Assembly: GCA_025936115.1 (NCBI GenBank)
Contig: JAICTZ010000006.1
Location: forward strand, 1 to 64,000
Length of the DNA: 64,000 nucleotides
DNA from: Polyangiaceae bacterium
Lineage (GTDB): Bacteria; Myxococcota_A; Polyangia; Polyangiales; Polyangiaceae
Direction: 5' to 3'
The translations under genes and the position numbers were made by a program. Positions 49,777 to 58,626 of the stretch are shown piece by piece (position 1 is the first letter of the stretch; each line of letters begins with the position of its first letter). The notes under the pieces are model-generated. The model had not been told where the DNA came from, did no database searches, and saw only the letters and a list, made by a program, of their open reading frames with translations.

Positions 49777-51813
49777 CTAGGTATGGAGCTCGAGCATGCG
49801 AACGCTGCGGGCAGCGACGCGCAGCTCGAACGAGCCGACGTTAGCGCGGAAGCGCGCGCCGTCGAGCACGTCTTCGGCCTCGGACGCGCCGGCGACGCCT
49901 ACCTTGGCGTCGATCGCCTCGGGCGTGGCGTTGATGACGAAGAGCACGCGCGGAGTGCCGCGCTCGTCTTCGTGCAAAGTGACACGAATGTCCGCCGGTG
50001 CGACGGCGAGGGTCGGCAGCGCCAGCCGAACTTGCGCTTCTGCCACGGCGCGCTCGATCGCGGCTTCATCGAACGGCAAGAGCGCCGGCACGGGCGCGAG
50101 CGGATCCTCGACGAAACGCGGCGGCTCGGCGAGCGGCCGAAAACTCGCGTCGGCGACGGGCGCGTGCGGCCCGACACTGACGCCACGCTCGCCCTCGCGC
50201 GCCTTGACGATGCGGTCGATGAGCTCGGGTTCGAGCGCACCGGGGCACGCCACGATCGTCCAGCTTGCGTGCTTGAAACTATGGCGCGCCACGTCGTCGC
50301 TCGAAAACGCGTACGGGATCCCGGCCGCGTCGAGCGTGCGTTCGAGCAACTGCACGAACTGATCGGTCTCGACGGCCGGCGGCGCGCCGAGTCCGATTTC
50401 GTCCTCGAAACACGCGTCTTCGGCGCTGCCGCCCAGCACCTGGAACAAAGCGGCGCTGAGCGGACCGAACGCGTGCATCACGCGCGCGAGCCGGCGGAGC
50501 GAGCGGGGCAGAAGCACGTGCACGGGCGTGCGGCGCACGAGCTCGTTGAAGCGGAGCCGCACGAGCGCGCGCGTGAGCCGCTCCCACGCCGCGGCGCTCG
50601 GACGCACGCGACCCTTCGGATCGATCGGCGCGTTGATCCAACGGTCGCGCTCGACCACCATGTACAAGTTGTAGCCGCGCAAGCCGTAAGCGAGCGCCGT
50701 GAGCGCCGTGAATGCGTTGTCGCCCTCGCTGAGCGGCGCGAAGAACGGCGGGTATCCTGCGCCGAGCTCGCACGCGAACGCCGGATGTTCCCGCGCGGCG
50801 CTGCGCACGTCGAGCTCTGACGTGCGGCGCGCGATCTCGCTGCGCTGGGGCGGCGAAGCGCCGTGATAATAGTCGAGACCGAGCAGCTCCACGGCTTCGC
50901 CCACGCGCCGTGGATCGAGGGGCGTCGCCGCTTCGCTCAGCGGCAAATTGTGCGAGGTCGGCACGCCGGCGAGTCCGGCTTGCTCCATCGCGGCGCGGTA
51001 GCGCTTGAACGCCGCCGCGATGAGCTCTTCTTGAAACTCCGCCCAATCGAGGTGCCGCGCGAGGTCGCGCTTGCTCTGCGCGTTGAAGCGACGGGGCGGC
51101 TCGACGTTGAAGAACGTCGCGCCCGGGTCGCCGAGCACGTCGCGCAAGACCTCGACCCGGTCGTACTTGTCCTTCAAGAAGGCGCGATAGTGAGCGAGCG
51201 CGTCGGCGTGATAGTCCTGGTCGTAGACGCCGTCGCGAAAGTACATCGCGCCTTCGTTGTCGACCTGCAGGAGCACGATCGGGCCGTTCGGCCAGACTAG
51301 CGGACCGAGCTCCTTGCCGACCGCTTCGAACCACACGCGCGCCTCCGCATGAAACGCCTCGCTCGCGTAGCTCGGCACCGGAAACGCGAGCGGCGGCACG
51401 GGCAAAGCGACGGGCTTGCCGCCGGCCGACACGGCTTGGCACTCTTTCGTCCAAATCACGCGCTCGGGGATGCCGAAGCAAGTGAGCTCGGCGTTGATGT
51501 GCGGCCCCGGACGTACGATGACGTGGAGACCGAGCTCGCCCGCGAGCCGCACGAAGCGCACGACGTCGAGCTTCGGATCGACTCGCCCGAAGTCGAAATC
51601 CCCCGTGCCGCGTTCGTGCACGCCCCAGGGCACGTACGTGTCGACGAGCCTGAGCCCGAGACCGCGCACGCCTTCGAGCGCCGAACGCCACGTCTCGGGC
51701 TCGAGCCGCCAGTAGTGCGCCGTGCCCGCCAAGAGCGGCACTGTCTCGTCGCCTACACGAATGCCGCCCGGGACGAGCTCGACTTCTTGGGCATTCTTGT
51801 GGGCCCTGACCAT
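49777..51813 (-). CDS. Family-35 glycoside hydrolase (beta-galactosidase-like)
   Basis: A 678-residue cytoplasmic-looking enzyme of the GH35 type. The TIM barrel begins GTAHYWRLEPETWRSALEGV, VDTYVPWGVHERGTGDFDFG, and VIVRPGPHINAELTCFGIPE. The acid/base Glu is in LLQVDNEGAMYF (usual form QxENExG), and the candidate nucleophile Glu is in FACELGAGYPPFFAP, which lacks the usual GWFDxWG context. Pro-rich PVPPLAFPVPS and the C-terminal beta domain (VRVTL-type strands) follow. No signal peptide. The ATG at 51813 is chosen, as upstream residues are Arg-rich. Substrate is not certain because of the altered nucleophile surroundings. Confidence 0.82.
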   Translation of the reverse strand: MVRAHKNAQEVELVPGGIRVGDETVPLLAGTAHYWRLEPETWRSALEGVRGLGLRLVDTYVPWGVHERGTGDFDFGRVDPKLDVVRFVRLAGELGLHVIVRPGPHINAELTCFGIPERVIWTKECQAVSAGGKPVALPVPPLAFPVPSYASEAFHAEARVWFEAVGKELGPLVWPNGPIVLLQVDNEGAMYFRDGVYDQDYHADALAHYRAFLKDKYDRVEVLRDVLGDPGATFFNVEPPRRFNAQSKRDLARHLDWAEFQEELIAAAFKRYRAAMEQAGLAGVPTSHNLPLSEAATPLDPRRVGEAVELLGLDYYHGASPPQRSEIARRTSELDVRSAAREHPAFACELGAGYPPFFAPLSEGDNAFTALTALAYGLRGYNLYMVVERDRWINAPIDPKGRVRPSAAAWERLTRALVRLRFNELVRRTPVHVLLPRSLRRLARVMHAFGPLSAALFQVLGGSAEDACFEDEIGLGAPPAVETDQFVQLLERTLDAAGIPYAFSSDDVARHSFKHASWTIVACPGALEPELIDRIVKAREGERGVSVGPHAPVADASFRPLAEPPRFVEDPLAPVPALLPFDEAAIERAVAEAQVRLALPTLAVAPADIRVTLHEDERGTPRVLFVINATPEAIDAKVGVAGASEAEDVLDGARFRANVGSFELRVAARSVRMLELHT

Positions 51814-51946
51814 TCGGGGGCCGGAGGCTAGCACCCGCCGCCGCAACCATTTGCGACTTTTGGGCTCGAGGCCCTGGGCAGCGGGCGCAAAGATCGCGAT
51901 CTTCTCGTGCCAAAGACCGGCGAAGTAGTGCTAGGAAGGCGAAGCC

Positions 51947-52252
51947 ATGACTTTCGTCGTCACGGACAACTGCAAGGCCTGCCGTTTCACCGATTGCGTC
52001 GCCGTCTGCCCGGTGGATTGCTTCCACGGCGACGCCGACATGCTCTACATCGATCCGGGTGAGTGCATCGACTGCGGTGCCTGCGTCCCGGAGTGCCCCG
52101 TCGAAGCCATTTACGACGAGTCGCAGATCCCGGACGACAAGAAGACCTGGATCAAGGTGAACGCCGACAAAGCGCCGAGCTTGCCGGTCATCAACCAAAA
52201 GGGCGAGCCACTGCCCGGCGCGGAAGAGCGCAAGCAGTCGCTCGGGTTTTAG
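51947..52252 (+). CDS. fdxA: Seven-iron ferredoxin (3Fe-4S/4Fe-4S), FdxA-like
   Basis: A 101-residue electron carrier almost identical in layout to Azotobacter ferredoxin I. The Cys pattern is intact: VTDNCKACRFTDCVAVCPVD, CFHGDADMLYIDPGECIDCG and ACVPECPVEAIYDESQIPDD. The extended C-terminus (INQKGEPLPGAEERKQSLGF) is typical of FdxA. Ribosome site about eight bases before the ATG (GGAAGGCGAAGCC). Divergent from the GH35 gene; single transcript likely. Partner reductase not in the window. Confidence 0.95.
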   Translation: MTFVVTDNCKACRFTDCVAVCPVDCFHGDADMLYIDPGECIDCGACVPECPVEAIYDESQIPDDKKTWIKVNADKAPSLPVINQKGEPLPGAEERKQSLGF

Positions 52253-52310
52253 TCCCGCGCCTCGCGAGCTCTGCGCTCGCGACGGAGCGCTCGCTTCGAG
52301 TGCCGACGCC

Positions 52311-53456
52311 TCAGTTCGAGCGCCGGCGCCGCAGACCCGCAAGCCCTGCGAACGCGAGCGCCAACAAGCCGAACGGCCCGCTAGCGCCGCCGCGCACGTG
52401 ACCGACGGCGCAGCCGCTGTCGGACTCGGCACTGGACGGCGAGGAGGAGCTCGCCTTCGAGCCGTTGTCGTTCGGATTCGGAGCTGCGGGCGGTTCGGTT
52501 CCCGCAGTGCCCCCGCTCCCGGAGGCGACGCCACCACCGGTCCCGCTCGGCAGGCCGCTCGATGAGCCACCGCTACCGACTGCAACGCCGGTACCGGAGC
52601 TGTCCTCGGCGTGCCGGCCGCCAAGCGAAAGATTCGCGTAAGGCGGCAGGCAAATCTTGGGCGGGTCGGCCGTGCACGAGGTCGAGCCGTCCGAACTCGA
52701 GCTGCACACGCCGTTCGGGTTGTCGCCGCACGTCCAACCGGCGGGGCACCCCTGATCGACGCTGCACGCGACGATCTTGAGATTGCACGCCTTGGTCCCG
52801 CTCGGCTGACAGCTGCAATCCGGCGGCGTCGGCGTACCGGAGTCGGCGGGCGGCGGGCTATCGGCAGCCGGAGGTGGATCGTCGGCGCCGCCGTCGGCTG
52901 CCGGCGTGGGGGCTGGCGCGCTGCCGTCGCTGCCGCCGGTCCCGGCGCTACCGCTCGCGCTGCCGCCGCTCGCAGTGCCGGTGCCCGCGCTGCCCGAACA
53001 CGAGCACTCCTGCTCCTCCTCGCACGTGAAACCGACGCCGCAGTCCGCGTCCGCTTGACACGGCGCAAGGTACTTCGGCACGCAAGCCGAGATCGTCTCG
53101 GTCGTGCAAGCAGTGTCGACGGGCGCCGCGCAATCCGCGCCGTTGTCGCAGGGCGGAGCGGTGGGACAAGTCTCTTGAGTCTGCTTGTAACAGACCATGT
53201 CGTCCGCGCAGTCGCTGTCGCTCTCACACGGGAGCGGAGCGCAATATTGCGTCGTGCCGGTGCAGGGCGCGCAATCCTTGCCGTCCGCGCACGCGATCTC
53301 GGGACAGGCGCTCGGCTCGCTCGCACACTCGTAGTTCTTCGGACACGTCTGGTCGCCGCAGGCGGCTTGGGCCTGCGCGGCCGCTCCCCACGCGAGCGGT
53401 ACGGCGAGGGTGAGAGCGACGAGGCTCGAGCGCACGATAGAGCGGGATGTAGGCAT
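52311..53456 (-). CDS. Cys-rich surface protein with MYXO-CTERM sorting signal
   Basis: A 381-residue exported protein. The signal peptide (SSLVALTLAVPLAWGAAAQA) is followed by Cys-rich repeats of the dickkopf/EGF-like kind (CESDSDCADDMVCYKQTQET, CQADADCGVGFTCEEEQEC), a long Gly/Ser/Ala/Pro linker and a second Cys-rich part (CNLKIVACSVDQGCPAGWTC). The C-terminal GCAVGHVRGGASGPFGLLAL, a hydrophobic helix and RRRRSN form a MYXO-CTERM sorting signal, by which proteins are handed to the surface in Myxococcota. The ATG at 53456 starts the signal; the open frame upstream is a shadow of other genes. Function unknown, probably cell-surface. Confidence 0.85.
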   Translation of the reverse strand: MPTSRSIVRSSLVALTLAVPLAWGAAAQAQAACGDQTCPKNYECASEPSACPEIACADGKDCAPCTGTTQYCAPLPCESDSDCADDMVCYKQTQETCPTAPPCDNGADCAAPVDTACTTETISACVPKYLAPCQADADCGVGFTCEEEQECSCSGSAGTGTASGGSASGSAGTGGSDGSAPAPTPAADGGADDPPPAADSPPPADSGTPTPPDCSCQPSGTKACNLKIVACSVDQGCPAGWTCGDNPNGVCSSSSDGSTSCTADPPKICLPPYANLSLGGRHAEDSSGTGVAVGSGGSSSGLPSGTGGGVASGSGGTAGTEPPAAPNPNDNGSKASSSSPSSAESDSGCAVGHVRGGASGPFGLLALAFAGLAGLRRRRSN

Positions 53457-53604
53457 GAAGCGGCTTCCTCGGACGTTGATCCGTGCAGGGCGCGTGCCAC
53501 TGCAAAATCTTCGGTAAATTCGACGAGCGGCCCGAAGCGGGCGCATGCCGAGCTGACAGCCGTGCCCGAACGCTGTCAGCTTGTGCCAGATCGACAAATC
53601 CGCG

Positions 53605-54543
53605 CTACGCGCCGAAACCGTGGACCTTGCCCGCGAGCGCCCGCTCCCAGGCGGGCGGATCTTGGAACTTTCCCACCAAGAAATCGACCACCGCGCGCAC
53701 CTTGGTCGAAAGCTGCCGGGCCGACGGGTACACTGCGAAAACGGCGGTCTGTTCGAATTCGTACTCGGGCAGCACGCGCCTGAGCTCACCGGAGACGAGC
53801 CAACGGTAGACGGACATGGTCGGTCCCACGGTGATGCCGAGCCCGCTGCGCGCGGAGTTGCACAAGACTTCGATGTTGTTGGTGCTGAAGCGGCCCGAAA
53901 TGCCGACGCTCACGGGGCCCTCGGGACCGATGAGCTTCCATTCACGCGGGCGCGAGAAGCCCGTGTAGACGACGACCTCGTGCTCGGCGAGCTCCTCGGG
54001 GCGCGCCGGTGTGCCGCGCCGCTCGAGGTAGCTCGGAGCTGCGATGAGAATGCGGTGATTCGTGCAGAGCCGGCGCGCGATGAGTCGCGAGTCCGAAAGC
54101 GCGCCGATGCGGATCGCGAGGTCTACACCTTCGTCGATGATGTCGACGAAGCGGTTCGTGAGAAGCAGATCGATCGAAATATCGGGGAAGGCCGCGAGCA
54201 GCTCCGGCAAGAGCGGCGCGATGTAGAGCTGCCCGAACGTGATCGACGCGGTCATGCGCAAGTTGCCGCGCGGCTGCGCCGTCGACTTCTGCACCTCCGC
54301 CTCGGCGTCCATCAAATCCGCGAGGATTTGGCTCGCGCGCGCGTAAAAGGCCGCGCCCGCTTCGGTGAGCGAGAGGCTGCGCGTCGTGCGCTGGACGAGC
54401 CGCACGCCGAGCCGCTCCTCGAGCCGCGTGACGATGCGGCTCACCCCGGACGGACTGAGCGAGAGCTCCTCGGCCGCTTTCGCGAAGCTCGAATGCTTCA
54501 CGACCGAATGGAACGCAATCAGCTCGTGCGTCTCCGTGGCCAT
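53605..54543 (-). CDS. LysR-family transcriptional regulator
   Basis: A 312-residue one-domain-sensing regulator. The winged helix is at residues 5-65 (LIAFHSVVKHSSFAKAAEEL, SLSPSGVSRIVTRLEERLGV, RLVQRTTRSLSLTEAG), and the effector-binding half is seen in ASITFGQLYIAPLLPELLAA, FPDISIDLLLTNRFVDII and ARSGLGITVGPTMSVYRWLV. This subfamily (close to a common proteobacterial group regulating oxidoreductases) has effector unknown. It follows the lipoprotein gene at 54567 by 23 bases on the same strand, so it may be in its transcript rather than divergent from its own target. Confidence 0.92.
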   Translation of the reverse strand: MATETHELIAFHSVVKHSSFAKAAEELSLSPSGVSRIVTRLEERLGVRLVQRTTRSLSLTEAGAAFYARASQILADLMDAEAEVQKSTAQPRGNLRMTASITFGQLYIAPLLPELLAAFPDISIDLLLTNRFVDIIDEGVDLAIRIGALSDSRLIARRLCTNHRILIAAPSYLERRGTPARPEELAEHEVVVYTGFSRPREWKLIGPEGPVSVGISGRFSTNNIEVLCNSARSGLGITVGPTMSVYRWLVSGELRRVLPEYEFEQTAVFAVYPSARQLSTKVRAVVDFLVGKFQDPPAWERALAGKVHGFGA

Positions 54544-54566
54544 CGCGCTTAGACCGCGAGCCGCGC

Positions 54567-55649
54567 TCAGTGTTTACCGAAGTCGAGCGCCACGCGTGTC
54601 TGTACTTGGAGCGTGCCGCGCTGGCCTTGCTGGCCTTGTTGTCCCGGCAAGAGCAACGAGGCGCCGAGTGCCGACTGGACGTCCCCGGACTGCGGGAACG
54701 GCGTGCCTACCTTGAACACGAGCTTGCCCTCCGACTTGCATTCGAATTCGGCGAGCTCGTGCGGCGCGTCGGGCGGCAGCCCTTCGAAATCGAAGCGCGT
54801 GCTCGTCGCGTAGCGCTTGGTCCCGACCGACAACGTGACGAGATCGCCCGCGACCGACTCCACCTTGACGAGTCGATACGTCACGAGATCGAGCCCGAAA
54901 ACGCCCTCGCGACTCGTCGTCATCCAGAACGCGCCGACGCCGAGCGGCTGCGGCGGCACCGGCAGCGTCATGAGCGCGAGTGCGTCGCTCAGTTGCCGCA
55001 GCTGATCGCGCACGGGCTCGGCGCCGGGCGCAAGCTCGGTGTGGTAACCGGTCCCGGCGCCGTCCGGCGAGACTTGATACTCGACCTTCGAGCCCTTGAG
55101 TTTCGCGAAGCGCGCCTCGACGTCTTGCGGGATGCCGGTGATGCCGATCTTCGTGCCGAGAACCTTGACGGTCATCGTGACGTTGTCGTTCGTGCCCGCG
55201 TCCGGGAGCGCCTTCGGCTTCTGCGCTTCGACCGTCACGGCGAACGAGACGGGCAGCGGCCCCTGTTGCGGATCGGAGGCGACCTGCAGCTCGAGCGTGC
55301 CCTGCGTCTTCCAGCCGGGCTTCGGCTGCGCGGGAGTGAGCGCGACGCGCGGCTCGCTGCCGGTACCGCCGAGCGTGATCTTCGGCGGCATGCCGGCCTT
55401 GATCTCCGCGTCGGCCGCGCCGGGCGCGAAGATGCCGTTCGGCGGCGGCTCCCCCGAGCCGGCCGGCGCGGCCCCTGAAGCGGCGCGCGAGCTTGCCGCC
55501 GCGACGGCCTTGGCGAGGGCGGGATCAATCGCCGCGGTCTTGTCGACGCTGGCGGCGGGTTCCGCTGGTTTTTCGTGATGCTCCTTCTCGCAGCCCGGCA
55601 GCGAGAGCAACACGCCGAGCAGCAGCCAATCGTGTTTCCAAAAACGCAT
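54567..55649 (-). CDS. Putative lipoprotein
   Basis: A 360-residue predicted lipoprotein: signal HDWLLLGVLLSLPGCEKEHH with lipobox LPGC. A Lys/Ala/Pro linker to about residue 75 is followed by a beta-rich domain (KITLGGTGSEPRVALTPAQP, TLELQVASDPQQGPLPVSFA, VTVEAQKPKALPD, TRFDFEGLPPDAPHELAEFE, KLVFKVGTPFPQSGDVQSAL). A short Gln/Gly run (GQQGQQGQRG) lies near the end. No family recognised. Divergent from the DUF1003 gene at 55676 (26 bases), so a shared promoter region is very short. Confidence 0.7.
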   Translation of the reverse strand: MRFWKHDWLLLGVLLSLPGCEKEHHEKPAEPAASVDKTAAIDPALAKAVAAASSRAASGAAPAGSGEPPPNGIFAPGAADAEIKAGMPPKITLGGTGSEPRVALTPAQPKPGWKTQGTLELQVASDPQQGPLPVSFAVTVEAQKPKALPDAGTNDNVTMTVKVLGTKIGITGIPQDVEARFAKLKGSKVEYQVSPDGAGTGYHTELAPGAEPVRDQLRQLSDALALMTLPVPPQPLGVGAFWMTTSREGVFGLDLVTYRLVKVESVAGDLVTLSVGTKRYATSTRFDFEGLPPDAPHELAEFECKSEGKLVFKVGTPFPQSGDVQSALGASLLLPGQQGQQGQRGTLQVQTRVALDFGKH

Positions 55650-55675
55650 TGCGGCGCCGGATCTACCATATCCGA

Positions 55676-56425
55676 ATGCAGTCCCACGCCCAGCGAATCA
55701 GAAAGCGCCGGACCGAGAACCCGGAGAGCTGCTTCCTTTGCGGCAAGCACGGTCATTTTCCCGAGCTCCTCCGCGCGGCCGTCGTCCGGCCGGACCTCGC
55801 CGCGCACATCGCCAAGACGCGCGAGGTGGCCTGGCAGCCCGAGGGGCGCGTGTGCCAAGCCTGTCTCGGCGCTGGCCGCACCGAGCGCCTGCTCGAACGG
55901 CTACAGCGGGAGCGCGGCCGCCTGAGCGCCCTGGACCGGGACGTGGCGCGACGCATCGCCGAGCACGAGAGCATCGTGATGGAAAACGAGTTCGACCCGC
56001 CCGCAAGCTTCGGCGAGCGCGTGGCAGACGGCGTCGCGCGCTGGGGCGGCTCGTGGCCCTTCGTGCTCGGCTTCCTCGGCATGCTGCTCGTGTGGACGGC
56101 TGCGAATAGCGTCTTCATGCACAATCGCGGCTTCGATCCCTACCCCTACATCCTCTTGAACCTCGTGCTCTCGTGCGTGGCGGCCCTGCAGGCGCCAGTG
56201 ATCATGATGTCGCAAAACCGCGCCGAAACGCGTGACCGGCGGCGGGCCGAGAGCGACTACCGCATCAACTTGAAGGCAGAAATCGAGATCGCGGGACTCC
56301 ACGACAAGCTCGACCACGTGCTCCACACGCAATACGAAGAGATGATCGAGCTTCAAGAGGCCGAGCTCGACTTGCTCGAGCAGCTCGTGGCGTCCCAGCG
56401 CGAGACGCAAGAGCCAGCCAAGTAA
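55676..56425 (+). CDS. DUF1003-domain membrane protein with N-terminal Cys motif
   Basis: A 249-residue inner-membrane protein. The N-terminus carries a paired Cys motif (ESCFLCGKHGHF and RVCQACLGAGR), possibly a rubredoxin-like or zinc knuckle. The DUF1003 core is FGERVADGVARWGGSWPFVL, two membrane helices (FLGMLLVWTAANSVFM, PYILLNLVLSCVAALQAPVI) and a C-terminal coiled region (SQNRAETRDRRRAESDYRIN, HDKLDHVLHTQYEEMIEL). DUF1003 proteins are widespread but of unknown function. The start is the ATG at 55676. It precedes the VIT/VWA gene by 194 bases. Confidence 0.85.
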   Translation: MQSHAQRIRKRRTENPESCFLCGKHGHFPELLRAAVVRPDLAAHIAKTREVAWQPEGRVCQACLGAGRTERLLERLQRERGRLSALDRDVARRIAEHESIVMENEFDPPASFGERVADGVARWGGSWPFVLGFLGMLLVWTAANSVFMHNRGFDPYPYILLNLVLSCVAALQAPVIMMSQNRAETRDRRRAESDYRINLKAEIEIAGLHDKLDHVLHTQYEEMIELQEAELDLLEQLVASQRETQEPAK

Positions 56426-56619
56426 CTGCGCGGCGTGGCGTCTCCGACGCGCGGCGTGGACGGGGAGCCACGCCTTTTTTGGGGAAGGTCGAGGGGGCAG
56501 GCGCCGTTGCCCGCCGATTCGGGCCATTTCACGCCGGGACTCCGAGCGCTGCCGCCGTGCACGGCGGTTGCAGTGAGTGGGGCCGCCGCCCGCCGCGGCG
56601 AAAGGATTGTCCCGTCATC

Positions 56620-58626
56620 GTGGGAAAGCTGCTTCGACTGCTCTTGGTTTGCTTCGTCTCGGTCTTGGGGTGGGAGGGCAGAGCGCGCGCCGGCGACGCC
56701 GCGCCGCCCGACAAGACCCTCGCGCCGTTCTTCGTGATCGAACACGGCGATCCCAATATCGACCAGCTGCCCCTCGTTTCGACGAAGGTGGACGTCGCCA
56801 TCGCGGGCGTCGTGGCCGACGTCACGGTCACTCAGGTCTACGACAATCGCGGCAAACGCGCGATCAACACGCGTTACGTCTTCCCCGCGTCGACGCGCGC
56901 CGCCGTCCACGGCTTGAGCATGGCGATCCGCGATCAAATCATCGAGGCCAAAATTCAGGAACGCGAACAAGCCAAGCAAACGTTCGAAAAGGCGAAGAGC
57001 GCGGGCAAGACGGCCACGCTGCTCGAGGAGCAACGCCCGAACGTCTTCACGATGAACCTCGCCAACGTCATGCCCGGCGACCACATCGAGGTCACGCTCA
57101 AATACAACGAGCTGCTCGTGCCGACCGAAGGCAGCTACGACTTCGTGTTCCCGACCGTCGTCGGCCCCCGCTACTCCAATCAATCCGCTGCGGAAGCGCC
57201 TGCGACGTCGCAGTTCGTCGCGGCGCCGTACCTGCCTGCGGGCTCGGCCGTGCCCTCGGCTTTCGAGCTCAAAGGTACGCTCGCCTCCGGTATCCCGCTC
57301 GCCGAAATCAAGTGCGACACCCACCGCGTGACGACGCACGCGGACAACCCGAACCTCACCCACTTCGCGCTCGACGCCGGCGAAGCACGCGGCGCTAACC
57401 GCGACTTCATCCTGCGTTACAAGCTCGCCGGCAGCGCGATTCAGTCGGGGCTCACGCTGTTCGACGCGGGCGCCGAAAAGTTCTTCTTGCTGCAAGTCGA
57501 GCCGCCCGCGCGCGTGACCGACGCCGATCTCCCGCCGCGCGACTTCGTCTTCATCGTCGATGTCTCGGGCAGCATGATCGGCTACCCGCTCGACACGGCC
57601 AAGGACCTGCTCCAAAAACTCGTGGGCTCGCTGCGCCCGAGCGACACGTTCAACGTCATGTTGTTCTCGGGCGGGTCGAAGGTGCTCGCGCCGCATTCGG
57701 TGCCGGCGACCAAAGCGAACGTCGCGAACGCGCTCGCCATGCTGAACGGCGAGAGCGGCGGCGGCGCGACCGAGCTCCTGCCGGCCATGAAGCGTGCGCT
57801 CGAGCTCGAGAGCAGCACGGGACGCTCGCGCAGCTTCGTGCTCGTGACGGACGGCTACGTCGACGCCGACAAGCAAGCGATGGATCTCGTGCGCAGCCAC
57901 CTCGGCGACGCCAACGTGTTCGCGTTCGGCATCGGCTCGAGCGTCAATCGTTACCTGATCGAAGGCATCGCGCGCGCCGGGTTCGGCGAGCCATTCACCG
58001 TGACGACCTCGACCGAGGGGCTCGAGGCGTCGCGGCGTTTCGCGGAATACGTGCGCGCGCCCGTGCTCACCGACGTGCGCGTCGCCTACGACGGCTTCGA
58101 CGCTTACGACGTGGAGCCCCAAAGCGTGCCCGACGTGCTCGCGGCGCGACCCGTCATCGTCTTCGGCAAGTACCGCGGCGAACGACACGGCACGATCACG
58201 CTCACGGGTGTCGGCGGGCAGGCGCCGTACACGCAGCGCTTCGAGGTCGCGCGCTCCGTGCCCGCCCCGGAAAATCGCGCGCTGCCGTACCTCTGGGCGC
58301 GCGCGCGCATCGCGAGCCTCTCGGACTTCGGCTTCGGTGAGCTCGACGCCGCCGCGAGGAGTCAAGTCACGGCGCTCGGTCTGCGCTACAGCTTGCTCAC
58401 GCCGTTCACGTCGTTCGTGGCCGTCTCGCACACGGTGCGGAACTTCGGCGCGCCGGCCCAAAACGTCGATCAGCCGTCGCCGTTGCCGCAAGGCGTGTCG
58501 AACAGCGCCGTCGGCGAGCCGCTGCAGACCGCCGCTGAACCGGAGCTCTGGCTTCTGGTCGCGCTGCTCGGGGTCTGCGCAGGGTTCGCGGCGCTGCGCG
58601 CGCGCCGCCGGGAGCTTCAGGCGTGA
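56620..58626 (+). CDS. VIT and VWA domain surface protein, apparent substrate of the adjacent exosortase
   Basis: A 668-residue exported protein. The GTG at 56620 (ribosome-like AAAGGA at 56601) opens the signal KLLRLLLVCFVSVLGWEGRA. A vault/inter-alpha-trypsin (VIT) domain covers about residues 50-200 (QVYDNRGKRAINTRYVFPAS, KAKSAGKTATLLEEQRPNVF, GDHIEVTLKYNELLVPTEGS). A von Willebrand A domain follows at about 305-480 with the MIDAS motif FIVDVSGSMIG. The C-terminus is a sorting tail: AAEPELWLLVALLGVCAGFA and RARRRE, that is, a short polar motif with Glu-Pro, a helix and basic residues. It overlaps the exosortase gene by four bases (GTGA), so the two work as a pair. The motif resembles the MSEP-type sorting tail known in Bacteroidetes, by recollection only. 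Confidence 0.9.
   Translation: MGKLLRLLLVCFVSVLGWEGRARAGDAAPPDKTLAPFFVIEHGDPNIDQLPLVSTKVDVAIAGVVADVTVTQVYDNRGKRAINTRYVFPASTRAAVHGLSMAIRDQIIEAKIQEREQAKQTFEKAKSAGKTATLLEEQRPNVFTMNLANVMPGDHIEVTLKYNELLVPTEGSYDFVFPTVVGPRYSNQSAAEAPATSQFVAAPYLPAGSAVPSAFELKGTLASGIPLAEIKCDTHRVTTHADNPNLTHFALDAGEARGANRDFILRYKLAGSAIQSGLTLFDAGAEKFFLLQVEPPARVTDADLPPRDFVFIVDVSGSMIGYPLDTAKDLLQKLVGSLRPSDTFNVMLFSGGSKVLAPHSVPATKANVANALAMLNGESGGGATELLPAMKRALELESSTGRSRSFVLVTDGYVDADKQAMDLVRSHLGDANVFAFGIGSSVNRYLIEGIARAGFGEPFTVTTSTEGLEASRRFAEYVRAPVLTDVRVAYDGFDAYDVEPQSVPDVLAARPVIVFGKYRGERHGTITLTGVGGQAPYTQRFEVARSVPAPENRALPYLWARARIASLSDFGFGELDAAARSQVTALGLRYSLLTPFTSFVAVSHTVRNFGAPAQNVDQPSPLPQGVSNSAVGEPLQTAAEPELWLLVALLGVCAGFAALRARRRELQA

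Noticed and set aside
51888..51926. Sixth copy of the dispersed repeat
   Set aside because: AAGATCGCGATCTT and AGACCGGCGAAG are present but spacing and flanks do not match the other copies.
50279..53500. Very long minus-strand open frame (over 1000 codons)
   Set aside because: It runs through GH35, ferredoxin and MYXO-CTERM genes in other frames and is Arg/Ala/Pro-rich low complexity, typical of high-GC shadow frames.
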